Below are positions 15,753 through 24,860 of a DNA stretch of 45,066 bases, piece after piece. The notes beneath the pieces are model-generated. The model was not told where the DNA came from and ran no database searches. It saw only the letters and a program-made list of their open reading frames with translations. Position numbers and translations under genes: made by a program. Source of the stretch: Clostridiales bacterium (GTDB lineage Bacteria > Bacillota > Clostridia > Christensenellales > Aristaeellaceae); the NCBI GenBank assembly GCA_015056125.1, contig SVGW01000017.1, positions 1 through 45,066 on the forward strand, written 5' to 3'. How positions within the stretch are numbered: position 1 is the stretch's first letter; the number at the start of each line of letters is the position of its first letter.

Positions 15753-16589
15753 TCACTTCATAGCTGTTTTTTCTTGCGCCCGTTCCACGGCGCGCAAGTA
15801 TTGCTTTTCAAATTGCTTAACGGCCTGCTTGCTGATCTTCCGAAAAGGGGTGAGCAGATCAAATGCATGAAAGCCGGTGGGATACACATCCACTTGGGCC
15901 GATATGCCGGCTTCTTTTAGTTGTTCCACATAAGCCAGCGTTTCGCAGTAAAAGGGCTCTTTACTGCCCACAAAAGTATAGCAGGGAGGAAGATGGGCAT
16001 AGTTTCTCTGCCGGGCGGGGGCAGCATAAGGCGAGGGCGAGCCAATGATGTGCGCAAGATACTTTTTCCAGGCGCAGCGATTAAAAAAGGTGTTCCAGGG
16101 CAAGCGATAATTGCGCCGGGAGGAATCGGTATCCCGATCATCCAGCATGGGATACAGGGGCATTTGGAAAGCAATTTTGATATCGCTGAAATCACGCACC
16201 GCCATGCACAGCGCTGCCGTCAGCCCGCCGCCTGCACTCTCCCCTCCCACCATGAATAGATCGGGGTTCACGCCCAATTCATCCGTATGCGCATGAAGAT
16301 ACTCAAGGGCATGATAGCAATCCTCCAGCGCCGCAGGATAGGGCGCTCTCCCCGCCAGACGGTATTCCGGCGCAATCACCACCGCCCCATACTTTTTCAC
16401 CAGGTTGACAGCGCGGGACAAATAGATCATCTCTGCCATACCGGTCACATATCCGCCGCCGTGAATCCACAAAATGCCCGGCGTTTTCTCTCGAGGCTGA
16501 GCGGCCAAAGCAGGGCGAAGGATCAGCATTTTCATCTCCCGTCCATTTGATGGAATCTGGATTTTCTGAGCAGTATATCCCTTTGCCAT
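15753..16589 (-). CDS. Alpha/beta hydrolase, hormone-sensitive-lipase type
   Basis: 278 residues. Cytoplasmic carboxylesterase-type enzyme. Motifs: oxyanion loop WIHGGGYVTG, PEYRLAGRAPYPAALEDC, nucleophile elbow GGESAGGGL (Ser), and a C-terminal FHAFDLL with the catalytic His; an acidic residue should lie in the preceding region. The start at 16589 is used because AAGGAGG lies 7 bp upstream; Met codons at 16595 and 16607 overlap that site. The substrate is unknown. The gene follows the broken EamA transporter directly and may have been cotranscribed with it. Confidence 0.88.
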   Translation of the reverse strand: MAKGYTAQKIQIPSNGREMKMLILRPALAAQPREKTPGILWIHGGGYVTGMAEMIYLSRAVNLVKKYGAVVIAPEYRLAGRAPYPAALEDCYHALEYLHAHTDELGVNPDLFMVGGESAGGGLTAALCMAVRDFSDIKIAFQMPLYPMLDDRDTDSSRRNYRLPWNTFFNRCAWKKYLAHIIGSPSPYAAPARQRNYAHLPPCYTFVGSKEPFYCETLAYVEQLKEAGISAQVDVYPTGFHAFDLLTPFRKISKQAVKQFEKQYLRAVERAQEKTAMK

Positions 16590-16603
16590 AGGCATTCCTC
16601 CTT

Positions 16604-16860
16604 TCATTCCGATTTTTCCACCCGGGAATAATACAGCACGCCGCCGATAATCAGCACGCCGCCGATAATCAGCACGCCGCCCAGCACCTGCAGCAAAGAG
16701 GGCATTTCGCCAAAGAGAAAAATCGCCAGCACCGACGCCGCCACGGGCTCACATAGCTTGCCCATCCATTCCTGCTGCGGAGCATGCTTACATAAGCGGA
16801 AAAAATTTGAATCCCTGCATTTATTATAGATGAAATCATGCGGCAGATCAAGAAAGAATC
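16604..16860 (-). pseudogene. EamA-family transporter remnant
   Basis: Only the C-terminal end of an EamA/DMT (drug/metabolite transporter) protein remains. The minus strand reads KLCEPVAASVLAIFLFGE, then SLLQVLGGVLIIGG, ending YYSRVEKSE with TGA at 16604-16606. This is the conserved last two membrane helices. Upstream, another frame (IFSAYVSMLRSRNGWASYVS) also looks transporter-like, so a frameshift near 16780 is likely. The first eight helices are missing, cut off near 16860. It contains an 18-bp tandem duplication in the last helix. Confidence 0.75.
16635..16681. repeat. 18-bp tandem repeat in EamA remnant
   Basis: agcacgccgccgataatc occurs at 16635-16652 and 16653-16670, with a third partial copy of 11 bp. 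It codes for repeated IIGGVL in the last transmembrane helix, probably by slippage. Confidence 0.9.
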
Positions 16861-16984
16861 CTTCTTCGCCTTTCTCCGTCTGGCAATAGCCTCCAAGAAA
16901 AACCCATCATTTACAGGCGATCATTCTATTTGTAGCGCATATTGGAGGACAAGCGCCGACATCCTATTTGCAAGAGGTGAGAAA

Positions 16985-18283
16985 ATGGACTCAGTATGGA
17001 CCAAAACGGCACAGCTTCCATCCTTTCAGCCGCTTAGAGAAGATATCAAAGCCGATGTGCTCATCATCGGCGGCGGGCTGGCGGGGCTTTTGTGCGCTCA
17101 TCGCCTGGCACAAGCGGGCGTGGATTATGCATTGGTGGAAGCGGACACCATTTGCAGCGGCATTACGAAGAACACCACCGCAAAAATCACATCCCAGCAC
17201 GGGCTGATATATGATGAACTGATTCGCAAAATAGGCATGGAAAAAGCAAGGCTCTATCTGGAAGCCAACCAGCATGCCATACGGCAATACAGCCATTTGT
17301 GTAGGCATATCGAATGTGATTTTGCCCAGCAGGATGCCTTTGTCTATTCCCTGGATGACCGGCGGAAGATTGACAGGGAATTGGAGGCTCTGCTCCGGCT
17401 GAATTTTGATGCAACCTTTGAGAAAGATTTACCTTTGCCATTTCCTGTTGCCGGAGCAGTACGCTTTGCGCATCAGGCGCAATTTCATCCGCTGAAATTT
17501 GTGGCCGGGCTTGCGAAAAATCTACGCATCTATGAGCATACCAAGGTGCGCCAACTGATGCCGGGAAAGGCTGTTACGAGCAGCGGAACAATCACAGCGG
17601 ACAGGATCATTATCGCCACGCATTTTCCCCTGCTGAATAAACACGGCGGTTATTTTATCAAGCTGTACCAGCACCGTTCCTATGTGCTGGCCTTGAAAAA
17701 AGCACCGGTTTTTGAAGGGATGTATCTGGATGAAAATGAAAAAGGGCTTTCCTTTCGGCATGATCAGGATATGCTGCTCCTGGGCGGCGGCAGCCACCGC
17801 ACCGGTAAGCAGGGTGGCAACTGGCAGGAGCTGGAGCAATTCGCAAAGCAGCATTATCCCCGGGCAGAAATCGACGCCCGCTGGGCCACCCAGGATTGCA
17901 TGACCTTAGACGGCATACCCTACATCGGTCAATATGCGAAACACACGCCCCATCTGCTTGTGGCCACAGGCTTCAATAAATGGGGAATCACTTCTTCTAT
18001 GGTGGCGGCGAATATTCTAAGCGATTTGGTGCAAGGAAAACAAAATCCCTATGCCGACGTATTTAATCCATCCCGGAGCATCCTGCATCCTCAGCTTTTC
18101 CTGAATGCTGCCGAAACCACCCTGAACCTCCTGACGCCCACCATCCCCAGATGCCCCCACATGGGCTGTGCTCTTCAATACAACAAAGCCGAGCATTCCT
18201 GGGACTGTCCCTGTCACGGCTCCCGCTTCTCCAAAAACGGCGCCCTCATCGATAACCCCGCGACCGATGATAAAAGGATGTGA
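16985..18283 (+). CDS. FAD-dependent oxidoreductase with C-terminal Rieske domain
   Basis: 432 residues. N-terminal DAO-type FAD fold with the dinucleotide motif [21 protein letters not shown] near residues 25-45; near the end of this part is the second FAD-contact region ([20 protein letters not shown]). The last 60 residues are a Rieske [2Fe-2S] domain: CPHMGC and CPCHGSRF, each giving one Cys and one His ligand. Such fusions are common in Clostridia and Bacilli, and the substrate is not known. The ATG at 16985 follows AGAGGTGAG; the long upstream extension of the frame covers the EamA remnant and is unlikely. The stop overlaps the beginning of the YyaL-type gene, suggesting coupled translation. 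Confidence 0.9.
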   Translation: MDSVWTKTAQLPSFQPLREDIKADVLIIGGGLAGLLCAHRLAQAGVDYALVEADTICSGITKNTTAKITSQHGLIYDELIRKIGMEKARLYLEANQHAIRQYSHLCRHIECDFAQQDAFVYSLDDRRKIDRELEALLRLNFDATFEKDLPLPFPVAGAVRFAHQAQFHPLKFVAGLAKNLRIYEHTKVRQLMPGKAVTSSGTITADRIIIATHFPLLNKHGGYFIKLYQHRSYVLALKKAPVFEGMYLDENEKGLSFRHDQDMLLLGGGSHRTGKQGGNWQELEQFAKQHYPRAEIDARWATQDCMTLDGIPYIGQYAKHTPHLLVATGFNKWGITSSMVAANILSDLVQGKQNPYADVFNPSRSILHPQLFLNAAETTLNLLTPTIPRCPHMGCALQYNKAEHSWDCPCHGSRFSKNGALIDNPATDDKRM

Positions 18284-18288
18284 TCATT

Positions 18289-20250
18289 TTGTCCAACCGA
18301 TTGCTTCATGAAACCAGCCCCTATCTCCTTCAGCACGCAGAGAACCCGGTGGATTGGTATCCTTGGGGAGAGGAAGCCTTCCGCAAGGCCAAGGAGGAGG
18401 ATAAGCCGGTGTTCCTCAGCATCGGCTACAGCACCTGCCACTGGTGCCATGTGATGGCTCATGAGAGCTTTGAAGATCAGGAAATCGCTGATCTTCTGAA
18501 CCGCCATTTTGTTTCCATCAAGGTGGATAAGGAAGAACGCCCGGATGTGGACACCATCTACATGGCCGTTTGCCAGGCCTTCACCGGCAGCGGCGGCTGG
18601 CCCACCAGCATCTTTATGACGCCGGATCAGAAGCCCTTTTTCGCCGGCACCTACTTTCCCAAGCGTTCCCGCGGGCACATGATCGGCTTTCAGGAATTGC
18701 TGCAAATCATCCACGAAAAATGGACGGCCGATCGTTTTGCCCTTTTGCGGCAGGCGGATGAATGGCTCACCCATCTGAAACAAAGCGATGCTGCGGAAAA
18801 TACACCCACTGCCAATCTGCAGGAAACTGCCATTCAAATTTACAAACGCATTTATGATCGTAAAAACGGCGGTTTTGGCCGTGCGCCCAAGTTTCCGGCG
18901 CCCCATAATCTTTTCTTTCTGATGACGTATCATGAGCGATTCGGGGATGAAGAATGCATGCAGATGGCGGAGCATACCCTGATACAGATGTATCGGGGCG
19001 GCATGTTTGATCACGTCGGCTTTGGTTTTTGTCGCTATTCCACCGATGAACGTTATGTGGCGCCCCATTTTGAAAAAATGCTCTACGACAATGCACTGCT
19101 CATGATGGCGTATTGTCAGGCGTATGGTATCACAAAAAATCCGCTGTATCTGGATATTGCGGAAAAAACAGCAGCTTATATTCTCCAGGAGATGACCTCG
19201 CCAGAGGGTGGCTTTTACAGCGCACAGGATGCGGATAGCGAAGGAGAAGAAGGAAAATATTATCTTTTCACGCCCGATGAAATATTGCACGTACTTGGAA
19301 AGAAAGAGGGCCGAGCGTTCTGCAAGCACTTTGATATTACGACTTCCGGCAATTTTGAAGGCAAGAGTATTCCCAATCTGCTGCACAGCGATCCGAAGGA
19401 AAAAACGTTTGATTCATTTACGGAACAATTATATGCCTACCGGAAGGAGCGCCATTCTCTGCATCTGGACGATAAAATATTGACAGCGTGGAATGCTCTG
19501 ATGATCGCCGCTTTTTGCCGGCTGTATCAGGTCAGCGGAAAAGATCATTATCTGGATGCGGCCAAGCGAGCAGATCAATTTCTGTCAAAGAATCTCATGG
19601 AGGGTGGCACGCTGTATGTCAGCTATCGCAAGGATAAGTGTGGAGCAAGAGGGTTTCTGGATGATTACGCGGCATATATCTTTGCCCAATTGGCCCTGCA
19701 TGGGGTTACGCTGGATGGGGCTTATCTGGAAAAGGCACGGCAGATGTGCCGTGAAATAAACCGCCTATTCCGGGATGAAGAAAACGGCGGCTATTTCTTC
19801 TACGGGGCTGATCATGAACCGCTGATTCTGCGCCCCAAAGAAACCTACGATGGAGCCATCCCCAGCGGGAATTCCCTGATGGCGTGGAATCTGTGTCGCC
19901 TGTATCAGTTGACGGGAGAAGCAGCCTATGAGCAGGATGCAAAGCAACAATTGCACTTCCTGGCAAAGGAGGCAGCCCAGGCACCAACAGGGCATGCGAT
20001 GTTTCTTCTGGCATCTTTGAACTTTGAAACCCCTCCGCCTCAGGTTGTGGTTGTACAAGATATCGAAACAAAAGCGTCCAAATTGCCTTTGCAGCTGCCC
20101 CTGGATACAGCGGTAATCCTGCAGGATAAGAGCGGAAATTATCCAATGAAAAATGGAAAAACCACCTACTATATCTGCCATGGCCATCATTGCCTGCCGC
20201 CCACAAACGACCTTTCCATGCATGACCTCACTGGCAGATGGGAACGCTGA
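18289..20250 (+). CDS. YyaL-type thioredoxin/glycan-hydrolase-fold protein (DUF255)
   Basis: About 653 residues. Starts with the conserved [20 protein letters not shown] block and a thioredoxin domain whose motif is Cys50-His-Trp-Cys53 ([10 protein letters not shown]). The rest is an (alpha/alpha)6 barrel like the spermatogenesis-associated protein 20/YyaL family ([40 protein letters not shown]). The reaction is unknown; a redox or disulfide role is suggested for the N-terminal domain. TTG at 18289 is preferred (AAAGGA upstream, homologues begin MSNRLL); GTG at 18280 would overlap the preceding stop codon. Lies in a three-gene unit with the FAD-Rieske enzyme and the following small gene. Confidence 0.93.
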   Translation: MSNRLLHETSPYLLQHAENPVDWYPWGEEAFRKAKEEDKPVFLSIGYSTCHWCHVMAHESFEDQEIADLLNRHFVSIKVDKEERPDVDTIYMAVCQAFTGSGGWPTSIFMTPDQKPFFAGTYFPKRSRGHMIGFQELLQIIHEKWTADRFALLRQADEWLTHLKQSDAAENTPTANLQETAIQIYKRIYDRKNGGFGRAPKFPAPHNLFFLMTYHERFGDEECMQMAEHTLIQMYRGGMFDHVGFGFCRYSTDERYVAPHFEKMLYDNALLMMAYCQAYGITKNPLYLDIAEKTAAYILQEMTSPEGGFYSAQDADSEGEEGKYYLFTPDEILHVLGKKEGRAFCKHFDITTSGNFEGKSIPNLLHSDPKEKTFDSFTEQLYAYRKERHSLHLDDKILTAWNALMIAAFCRLYQVSGKDHYLDAAKRADQFLSKNLMEGGTLYVSYRKDKCGARGFLDDYAAYIFAQLALHGVTLDGAYLEKARQMCREINRLFRDEENGGYFFYGADHEPLILRPKETYDGAIPSGNSLMAWNLCRLYQLTGEAAYEQDAKQQLHFLAKEAAQAPTGHAMFLLASLNFETPPPQVVVVQDIETKASKLPLQLPLDTAVILQDKSGNYPMKNGKTTYYICHGHHCLPPTNDLSMHDLTGRWER

Positions 20251-20265
20251 AAGCGAGGTGATTTT

Positions 20266-20526
20266 ATGGCCAAGCAAGGCATGGCAAGACCCAACTGGAC
20301 CCATACCAAACCCCAAAACGAAATGCCGCCCGTGCCCGAAATTCAGGGAAAAGCCAGGAGCGGCAAGAAAGCCGCTCCTCCCATCGTCGGCGGCACATCC
20401 GGCCCCAGCCAAAAAGTATTCCATACGGAGCGCCCCATTTCTCCAGCCTACAAAGAGCTGGATCACGATCTTGCCCGGGATAACATGGAAAACGACCTGC
20501 CAGACGCTGATTTGCAGGATTTGTAA
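20266..20526 (+). CDS. Small proline-rich protein of unknown function
   Basis: 86 residues, starts 15 bp after the YyaL-type gene with GCGAGGTG before the ATG. Rich in Pro, Lys and charged residues (NEMPPVPEIQGKARSGKK, APPIVGGTSGPSQKVFH), with an acidic C-terminus ending DADLQDL. It has no membrane segment or Cys and looks largely disordered. I do not recognise a family. Its position makes it part of the FAD-Rieske/YyaL unit, or an early gene before spoVT. Confidence 0.7.
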   Translation: MAKQGMARPNWTHTKPQNEMPPVPEIQGKARSGKKAAPPIVGGTSGPSQKVFHTERPISPAYKELDHDLARDNMENDLPDADLQDL

Positions 20527-20664
20527 CATAAGTATGATACATACCCATCCTGCTGCGCAGTTTATTTGCACCTTACTGGCAAATGATCCCTCCCTGCGGA
20601 GGCGAATAAAAGTTTCTTCCATGGAAAACCTATGGCTGACACCAGGTAAGGAGGCGCATCTATT

Positions 20665-20838
20665 TTGAGAGCAACTGGCATCGTCCGCAGAATTGATGAA
20701 TTGGGCAGAGTGGTTATTCCTAAGGAAATCCGGCGAACCCTGCGTATCCGCGAGGGCGACCCGTCACAGATAACAGGGAAAGCGTGGGAGCAGTTTTGTT
20801 TTGCAATGAGTGATCTGGCTAAGAGGGCTGGGTGGTGA
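20665..20838 (+). pseudogene. spoVT, truncated after the AbrB domain core
   Basis: The first 33 codons match SpoVT, the stage V sporulation regulator, very closely: ATGIVRRIDELGRVVIPKE then IRRTLRIREGDP. SpoVT continues with LEIF and a GAF-like sensing domain (about 180 residues in total). Here the sequence changes abruptly at about 20764 to SQITGKAWEQ and stops at codon 58. The end of the swapped-hairpin DNA-binding domain and the whole sensor are missing. The start is TTG with AAGGAGG 10 bp upstream, so it can still be translated. The missing part was not found in the window. Either a DNA insertion/deletion broke the gene, or its other half is elsewhere. Confidence 0.85.
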
Positions 20839-20982
20839 TTGTACATAGCGACGAATGAAAGGGTTCAAGCGATGCGTAAATACAGCGGGTGTGCAGAGGA
20901 TATTCCATGAACGAGCACCATTTCCATAGGAGGAAAATAAGTAACCAGGGAGAATAATATATAATAGAAAGGAGGCGTTTAC

Positions 20983-21156
20983 ATGACTTTGGTTGAGAAA
21001 ATCGCCTTTGAGGCCGGTACGCTCCAGCCTCAGACGCAACAGCAAGTGCTGGACTTCGTCGCTTTTTTGAAGCAGAAGGAACAGCAGGCCCTGGAAGCCG
21101 ACATGGACGCCATCATCGCTGAGAACCTTCCTGCTTGGAAGGAGCTTGCCAAATGA
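20983..21156 (+). CDS. Antitoxin of a Doc-type toxin pair (DUF2281-like)
   Basis: 57 residues: MTLVEKIAFEAG, then QQVLDFVAFLKQKEQQALEA, and an acidic C-terminus ending PAWKELAK. It resembles small DUF2281/VapB-like antitoxins whose C-terminus binds the toxin. AAAGGAGG lies 7 bp upstream and a TATAAT at 20960-20965. The stop overlaps the start of the toxin gene (AAATGA), the usual coupled arrangement. Not in the standard six-frame list of long frames because it is short. Confidence 0.75.
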   Translation: MTLVEKIAFEAGTLQPQTQQQVLDFVAFLKQKEQQALEADMDAIIAENLPAWKELAK

Positions 21157-21533
21157 GCTGGCTGCCAACGATTGACCACATCTTATTGCTTCACCAGAAG
21201 ATGATCACCTGCTCCGGCGGTTCCGCAGGTGTTCGCGACCGTGGCCTGATCGAAAGTGCTTTGGCCCGTGGTCAGGCTTCTTTCGGGGAAGTTGAGTTAT
21301 ATCCTGCCATTGAGCAGAAAGCCGCCGCCATTGGCTGCGGCTTGACGCAAAATCACGGTTTTGTGGATGGCAATAAGCGCATCGGTATGGCTGCTATGCT
21401 GCTGATTTTGCGCCGCAATGGTGTGAAACTTGCTTATGCACAAGAGGAACTCATCGAACTGGGATTGGCCGTTGCACAAGGAACGGCCAATGTAAAAGAA
21501 ACAACAGAATGGATACAGGCACATACTATTTAA
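21153..21533 (+). CDS. Doc-family toxin (Fic fold)
   Basis: 126 residues. Doc proteins carry a short Fic fold and phosphorylate elongation factor Tu, stopping translation. The active-site motif is NHGFVDGNKRIG (about residues 67-78): His, then the phosphate-binding loop Asp-Gly-Asn-Lys-Arg. The N-terminus (LPTIDHILLLHQKMITCSGG and VRDRGLIESALARGQ) is typical. Starts at 21153, four bases inside the antitoxin gene. It is followed at once by a bidirectional terminator. The pair sits just downstream of the truncated spoVT, suggesting it arrived with the DNA that broke that gene. Confidence 0.93.
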   Translation: MSWLPTIDHILLLHQKMITCSGGSAGVRDRGLIESALARGQASFGEVELYPAIEQKAAAIGCGLTQNHGFVDGNKRIGMAAMLLILRRNGVKLAYAQEELIELGLAVAQGTANVKETTEWIQAHTI

Positions 21534-21550
21534 ACAAAAAATTGCCCCAA

Positions 21551-21577
21551 AAAAAGAGCGGTTCGCCGCTCTTTTTT
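21551..21577. terminator. Bidirectional terminator after doc
   Basis: Stem agagcgg (21555-21561), loop ttcg, stem ccgctct (21566-21572), with six T following on the plus strand and an A-run before it, so it can work both ways. A UUCG tetraloop adds stability. Confidence 0.9.
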
Positions 21578-21594
21578 GCTATGGTTCATTTGCA

Positions 21595-21717
21595 ATGCGC
21601 AAGAGACCACGTAAGATAATACTCAATATACAACGTGCGCCGGATGCAATGGAGGATGGCATACTCTATACCGCTGCACAGATCATGGCGGCACTTGCAC
21701 CAGCCCATCTGCCCTGA
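21595..21717 (+). pseudogene. Short remnant ORF (40 codons)
   Basis: Encodes MRKRPRKIILNIQ, then a mixed helix ending ALAPAHLP. The first part (about 33 bases from 21600) is clearly similar to sequence at about 30330-30365, also read on the plus strand as KKPRKITLKIR. Both look like decayed copies of the same gene. The family is not recognised. Confidence 0.35.
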
Positions 21718-21746
21718 TATATGCCTGCAGGCAAAAAATGAAGCAA

Positions 21747-23495
21747 TCATTTCTTTTTGTACGTCTGATGGGCATTCCAGGGCAGGGTGATACAGGTGGT
21801 GAAGCCGTTTCCGGGCTGAGAATGCAGATGAATACCGTATTCCGGTCCGTAAAGCAAGCGAATCCTCGCTGCGCAGTTTTTCAGGCCTACCCCGTGCTTA
21901 TCCTGGGAAATGCCGTCTGTTTTCAGCAGCGCATTCAGCCGATCAATTTCCTTGGCATCCACTGTTTTCCCATTATCCCAGATGAGAATCACCAGTTGAT
22001 CCTTCCTGTGTTCGCTGGTGATGCAAAGCCGCTGGCCGCTCTGGGCCTCAGGAAAGCCGTGAAAAAGGGCATTTTCCACCGGCGGCTGCAGCAGAAGCTT
22101 GGGCAGGGGCATGTTCATAGCCTCTTCTGATACTTCCACCATCAATTCAAAGCTGCTGTGCTTGCGCATACGGAAAATATCGCAATAAACCTTGAGAAAT
22201 TCCAGTTCTTCCCGGAGAGTCACCGTATCATCAATTTTATCCACGCCATAATTCAGGATGCGGATCAGCTGACGGATCGTGCTCAGGGCCACTTTGGAAT
22301 TATCCCGCAAAAGATAGGTAACGGCGCAGCTTAAAGAATTGCTGATAAAATGGGGAGAAATCTGGCTCTGGAGCAATTTCATTTCCAGCCGGGATCTTTC
22401 CTCCTGGGTTTCCCTCTCCTTTTTTACATAGATATCGATACGCTTGAGCATATCTTCGATGCTGCGGCTCAGCTTTCCTATTTCATCCCGGCTCTTGGTC
22501 AGCCGGGCAGGCAGGCTGATATTATTCGTGTTCTCGATCTGGTCCAGGCTTTTGCTCAATTGGATCACCGGCCAGGAGGAACGCCGCCCGATCAACAGGC
22601 TGATGATGAATACCACAGGGAAGCAGAGGATGATCAGCATTTTTATATCGTTAAGGGGCGTGGCAATGCTGAGCGGATACCGATTGCTTTCCACCATCAG
22701 CACCATCCGCCAATTGACTTCGCTGACCGTTCCTACAAGCATCAGTATATTTTCATAGGTGTGGGGCGATACAGAGCCGTTCATGGCATAAGTGCGGGCC
22801 TCCTCAAACAGGGAATGGGACGGACGCACCCCAAGCGACCCCGGACCATGAAAGGTTTTCATGCTATCGGTATGATACATGATCAAATCGCCGTCAGTGC
22901 TGTACAAAGCAAAGGATACATTCGCCCCTACAATTTTTTTCACGCTTTCAACAAAATTGGCGCTCTTGAATTCCCCGATCAAAACAGGGCGTGAACCATC
23001 CGGGAAATTCATCTGCACAGCTGCCGCCACAGTATCCTGCTGCACCATACGGGAAAAATAAGGTGCTGTTACGGTGAAAGTAATGATGTCCGATTTGAAA
23101 TCAATCTTCGGCAATTCATATTTCATGGCGTCAAATACATACTGTTTTCCGCAGATCACCCGTCCATCCTCATATTGAAGATAGAGATTATCAAAGATCC
23201 CATTGGCATTGGCATAGTTTTCCAATGTCCGGGAAATCTTTTCTTCATCGTTGTTCTGCAGGATCCGATCCTGAGAAATAGTGGTAATGGCATTTTTCGC
23301 ATAATCCAGGTACAGATTGGTATATTCCAATGCCCCGGCCAAATCTTCCGCAATGGAATCATTCAGGGTGCTTTCCACCGCCACATCCAGGATATTATTG
23401 GTTGATATAAAAAGACCAATCACCAAAATCAGCAGTAAGCAAAGCACCAAAGAAAAGCATTTCAGGAAAAAGGAGCCTCGTTCTGTCTGTCTCAT
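21747..23495 (-). CDS. YesM-type sensor histidine kinase
   Basis: 582 residues. Two transmembrane segments (about 13-31 and 286-303) enclose an extracellular sensing domain of about 250 residues, probably dCache-like. A HAMP linker (304-356) leads to a His_kinase domain with the phosphorylated His382 in QISPHFISNSL; the family consensus is QINPHFLYNTL, so several positions differ. The ATPase part has PPVENALFHG and GVGLKNCAARIRLLYG. It senses an extracellular sugar or linked signal and phosphorylates the neighbouring response regulator. The start Met at 23495 follows AAGGAAGG and overlaps the regulator's stop by ATGA. It is the last gene of the minus-strand importer operon. Confidence 0.93.
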   Translation of the reverse strand: MRQTERGSFFLKCFSLVLCLLLILVIGLFISTNNILDVAVESTLNDSIAEDLAGALEYTNLYLDYAKNAITTISQDRILQNNDEEKISRTLENYANANGIFDNLYLQYEDGRVICGKQYVFDAMKYELPKIDFKSDIITFTVTAPYFSRMVQQDTVAAAVQMNFPDGSRPVLIGEFKSANFVESVKKIVGANVSFALYSTDGDLIMYHTDSMKTFHGPGSLGVRPSHSLFEEARTYAMNGSVSPHTYENILMLVGTVSEVNWRMVLMVESNRYPLSIATPLNDIKMLIILCFPVVFIISLLIGRRSSWPVIQLSKSLDQIENTNNISLPARLTKSRDEIGKLSRSIEDMLKRIDIYVKKERETQEERSRLEMKLLQSQISPHFISNSLSCAVTYLLRDNSKVALSTIRQLIRILNYGVDKIDDTVTLREELEFLKVYCDIFRMRKHSSFELMVEVSEEAMNMPLPKLLLQPPVENALFHGFPEAQSGQRLCITSEHRKDQLVILIWDNGKTVDAKEIDRLNALLKTDGISQDKHGVGLKNCAARIRLLYGPEYGIHLHSQPGNGFTTCITLPWNAHQTYKKK

Positions 23496-24829
23496 TTTCC
23501 TTCCTTTCTGGTGCTTTGAGGAGTGCACCCAAAGTGCGCCCGGTACTGCTGAATGAAATAACGGTAATCCGAAAGGCCCACCCAGCGCATCACTTCCGTT
23601 ACGCTCATGGATGTGGTGAGCATGTATTGATGCGCCTTTTCCAGCCTTACCTCATTGAGGTAGGCCCGAAAGCTTCTGCCCATACGCTTTTTGAAAAGAT
23701 TGCCGAAATAATTGGGCGTATATCCTGCCTGGTGCGCCGCATCCCGCAGAGTAATATTCAAATGATAATTATTGTGAATATACTGCAGCGCCTTATCCAG
23801 CACCTGATCCTGGCCCGGCCGGATCAGGGTTTTCCCAAATTCCTCCACGCATCCGATCAGGGCATTAATAGACGGGGCATGCACCACCCGGGGGATCATC
23901 TGCTCCGTTTGCCGTGCGCCGCTTTCCAGGAGCCAGCGAACCACGCCCATGCGCACATTGGCGGGATGCATCTTCTTTTCTTCCCGCAGCGCCCTCCCGT
24001 TACTGGAAAGAAAAGCAGCCAGCGCTTCCGGAGCCATGCCGCTGATCTCCCGCAGCAGCGATTCCTCCAGCAGCGTATTTTCCACCAGCAGCGTTTCATC
24101 CGGAACAGCCGCCTTCCAGGGAATGGCCTGATAAAACAGTGCCTGATGCGCCCCCTCTGCCAGGAGAGCAATTTCTTCTTTGTTCATGGCCTGCTTTCCC
24201 AGGGAAGCATAAATCTCTTGCCCAGGAAAGAGATATTGCATTTCGGACAGCGCCTTCTGAAAGAAGGAGAAGAACTCCTCCGGAGATCGGCCGGAGGAAA
24301 GAAAATAAACCGTATCCGTCTTTTCTCCGGGAAGCCAGAAAGTATCCCTTCCCAGCTTTTCTGCCAGCGCATCAAGCATTTTTTCATCTGCCCCCCAAAG
24401 CAGGGCAAAGGCGGCGGGATAAACCGCCTGCCTTTCCGCGCTTTGGGAATCAGAGGACAGAGAAGCGACCGCCCGTTCCACGGCCGCAAACAATTCCTCC
24501 TGATCAAAAAGCCCCTTGATCAGGTATTCATGCACATTTTCCCGAATTGCGACCTGAGCATAGGAAAAATCCTGATAGGCGGAAATGAGAATGACCTGGC
24601 TGGAAGGGCTTTCCTGCCGCAACGCATGGGTAAGCTGTAAGCCATCCATACCAGGCATAACGATATCCGTGATCAAAACATGGATGGGCTGCTGTTGAAT
24701 GATAGCCAACGCCTGCCGGGCGGTATTGCATAGCCCTGCCACATGGCAGCCGATCTTCTCCCATTCCAGCTGCCCCAGCCAATCCAGCATGGGAATATCG
24801 TCATCCACGATCAACACTTGATAAGGCAT
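23492..24829 (-). CDS. YesN-type response regulator (AraC output)
   Basis: 445 residues. Receiver domain 1-120 with phospho-acceptor Asp55 in ITDIVMPGMDG and the acidic start IVDDD. A linker (about 130-330) of unknown fold follows, then an AraC-type double helix-turn-helix (about 345-445: ITLRDAAHQAGYTPNYFGNLF; SVTEVMRWVGLSDYRYFIQQY). It pairs with the histidine kinase encoded next, and probably controls the importer genes upstream in the same operon. Gap to the FAD oxidoreductase gene is 31 bp. Confidence 0.95.
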   Translation of the reverse strand: MPYQVLIVDDDIPMLDWLGQLEWEKIGCHVAGLCNTARQALAIIQQQPIHVLITDIVMPGMDGLQLTHALRQESPSSQVILISAYQDFSYAQVAIRENVHEYLIKGLFDQEELFAAVERAVASLSSDSQSAERQAVYPAAFALLWGADEKMLDALAEKLGRDTFWLPGEKTDTVYFLSSGRSPEEFFSFFQKALSEMQYLFPGQEIYASLGKQAMNKEEIALLAEGAHQALFYQAIPWKAAVPDETLLVENTLLEESLLREISGMAPEALAAFLSSNGRALREEKKMHPANVRMGVVRWLLESGARQTEQMIPRVVHAPSINALIGCVEEFGKTLIRPGQDQVLDKALQYIHNNYHLNITLRDAAHQAGYTPNYFGNLFKKRMGRSFRAYLNEVRLEKAHQYMLTTSMSVTEVMRWVGLSDYRYFIQQYRAHFGCTPQSTRKEGK

Positions 24830-24860
24830 TCTCTTTTCCCCCTCTGCTTTTTATGCCTTT

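Noticed and set aside
18214-19386. 390-codon minus-strand frame
   Set aside because: Antisense to the YyaL-type gene, which has strong family motifs.
23516-24640. 374-codon plus-strand frame
   Set aside because: Antisense to the response regulator; Pro/His/Arg-rich, without start signal or domain.
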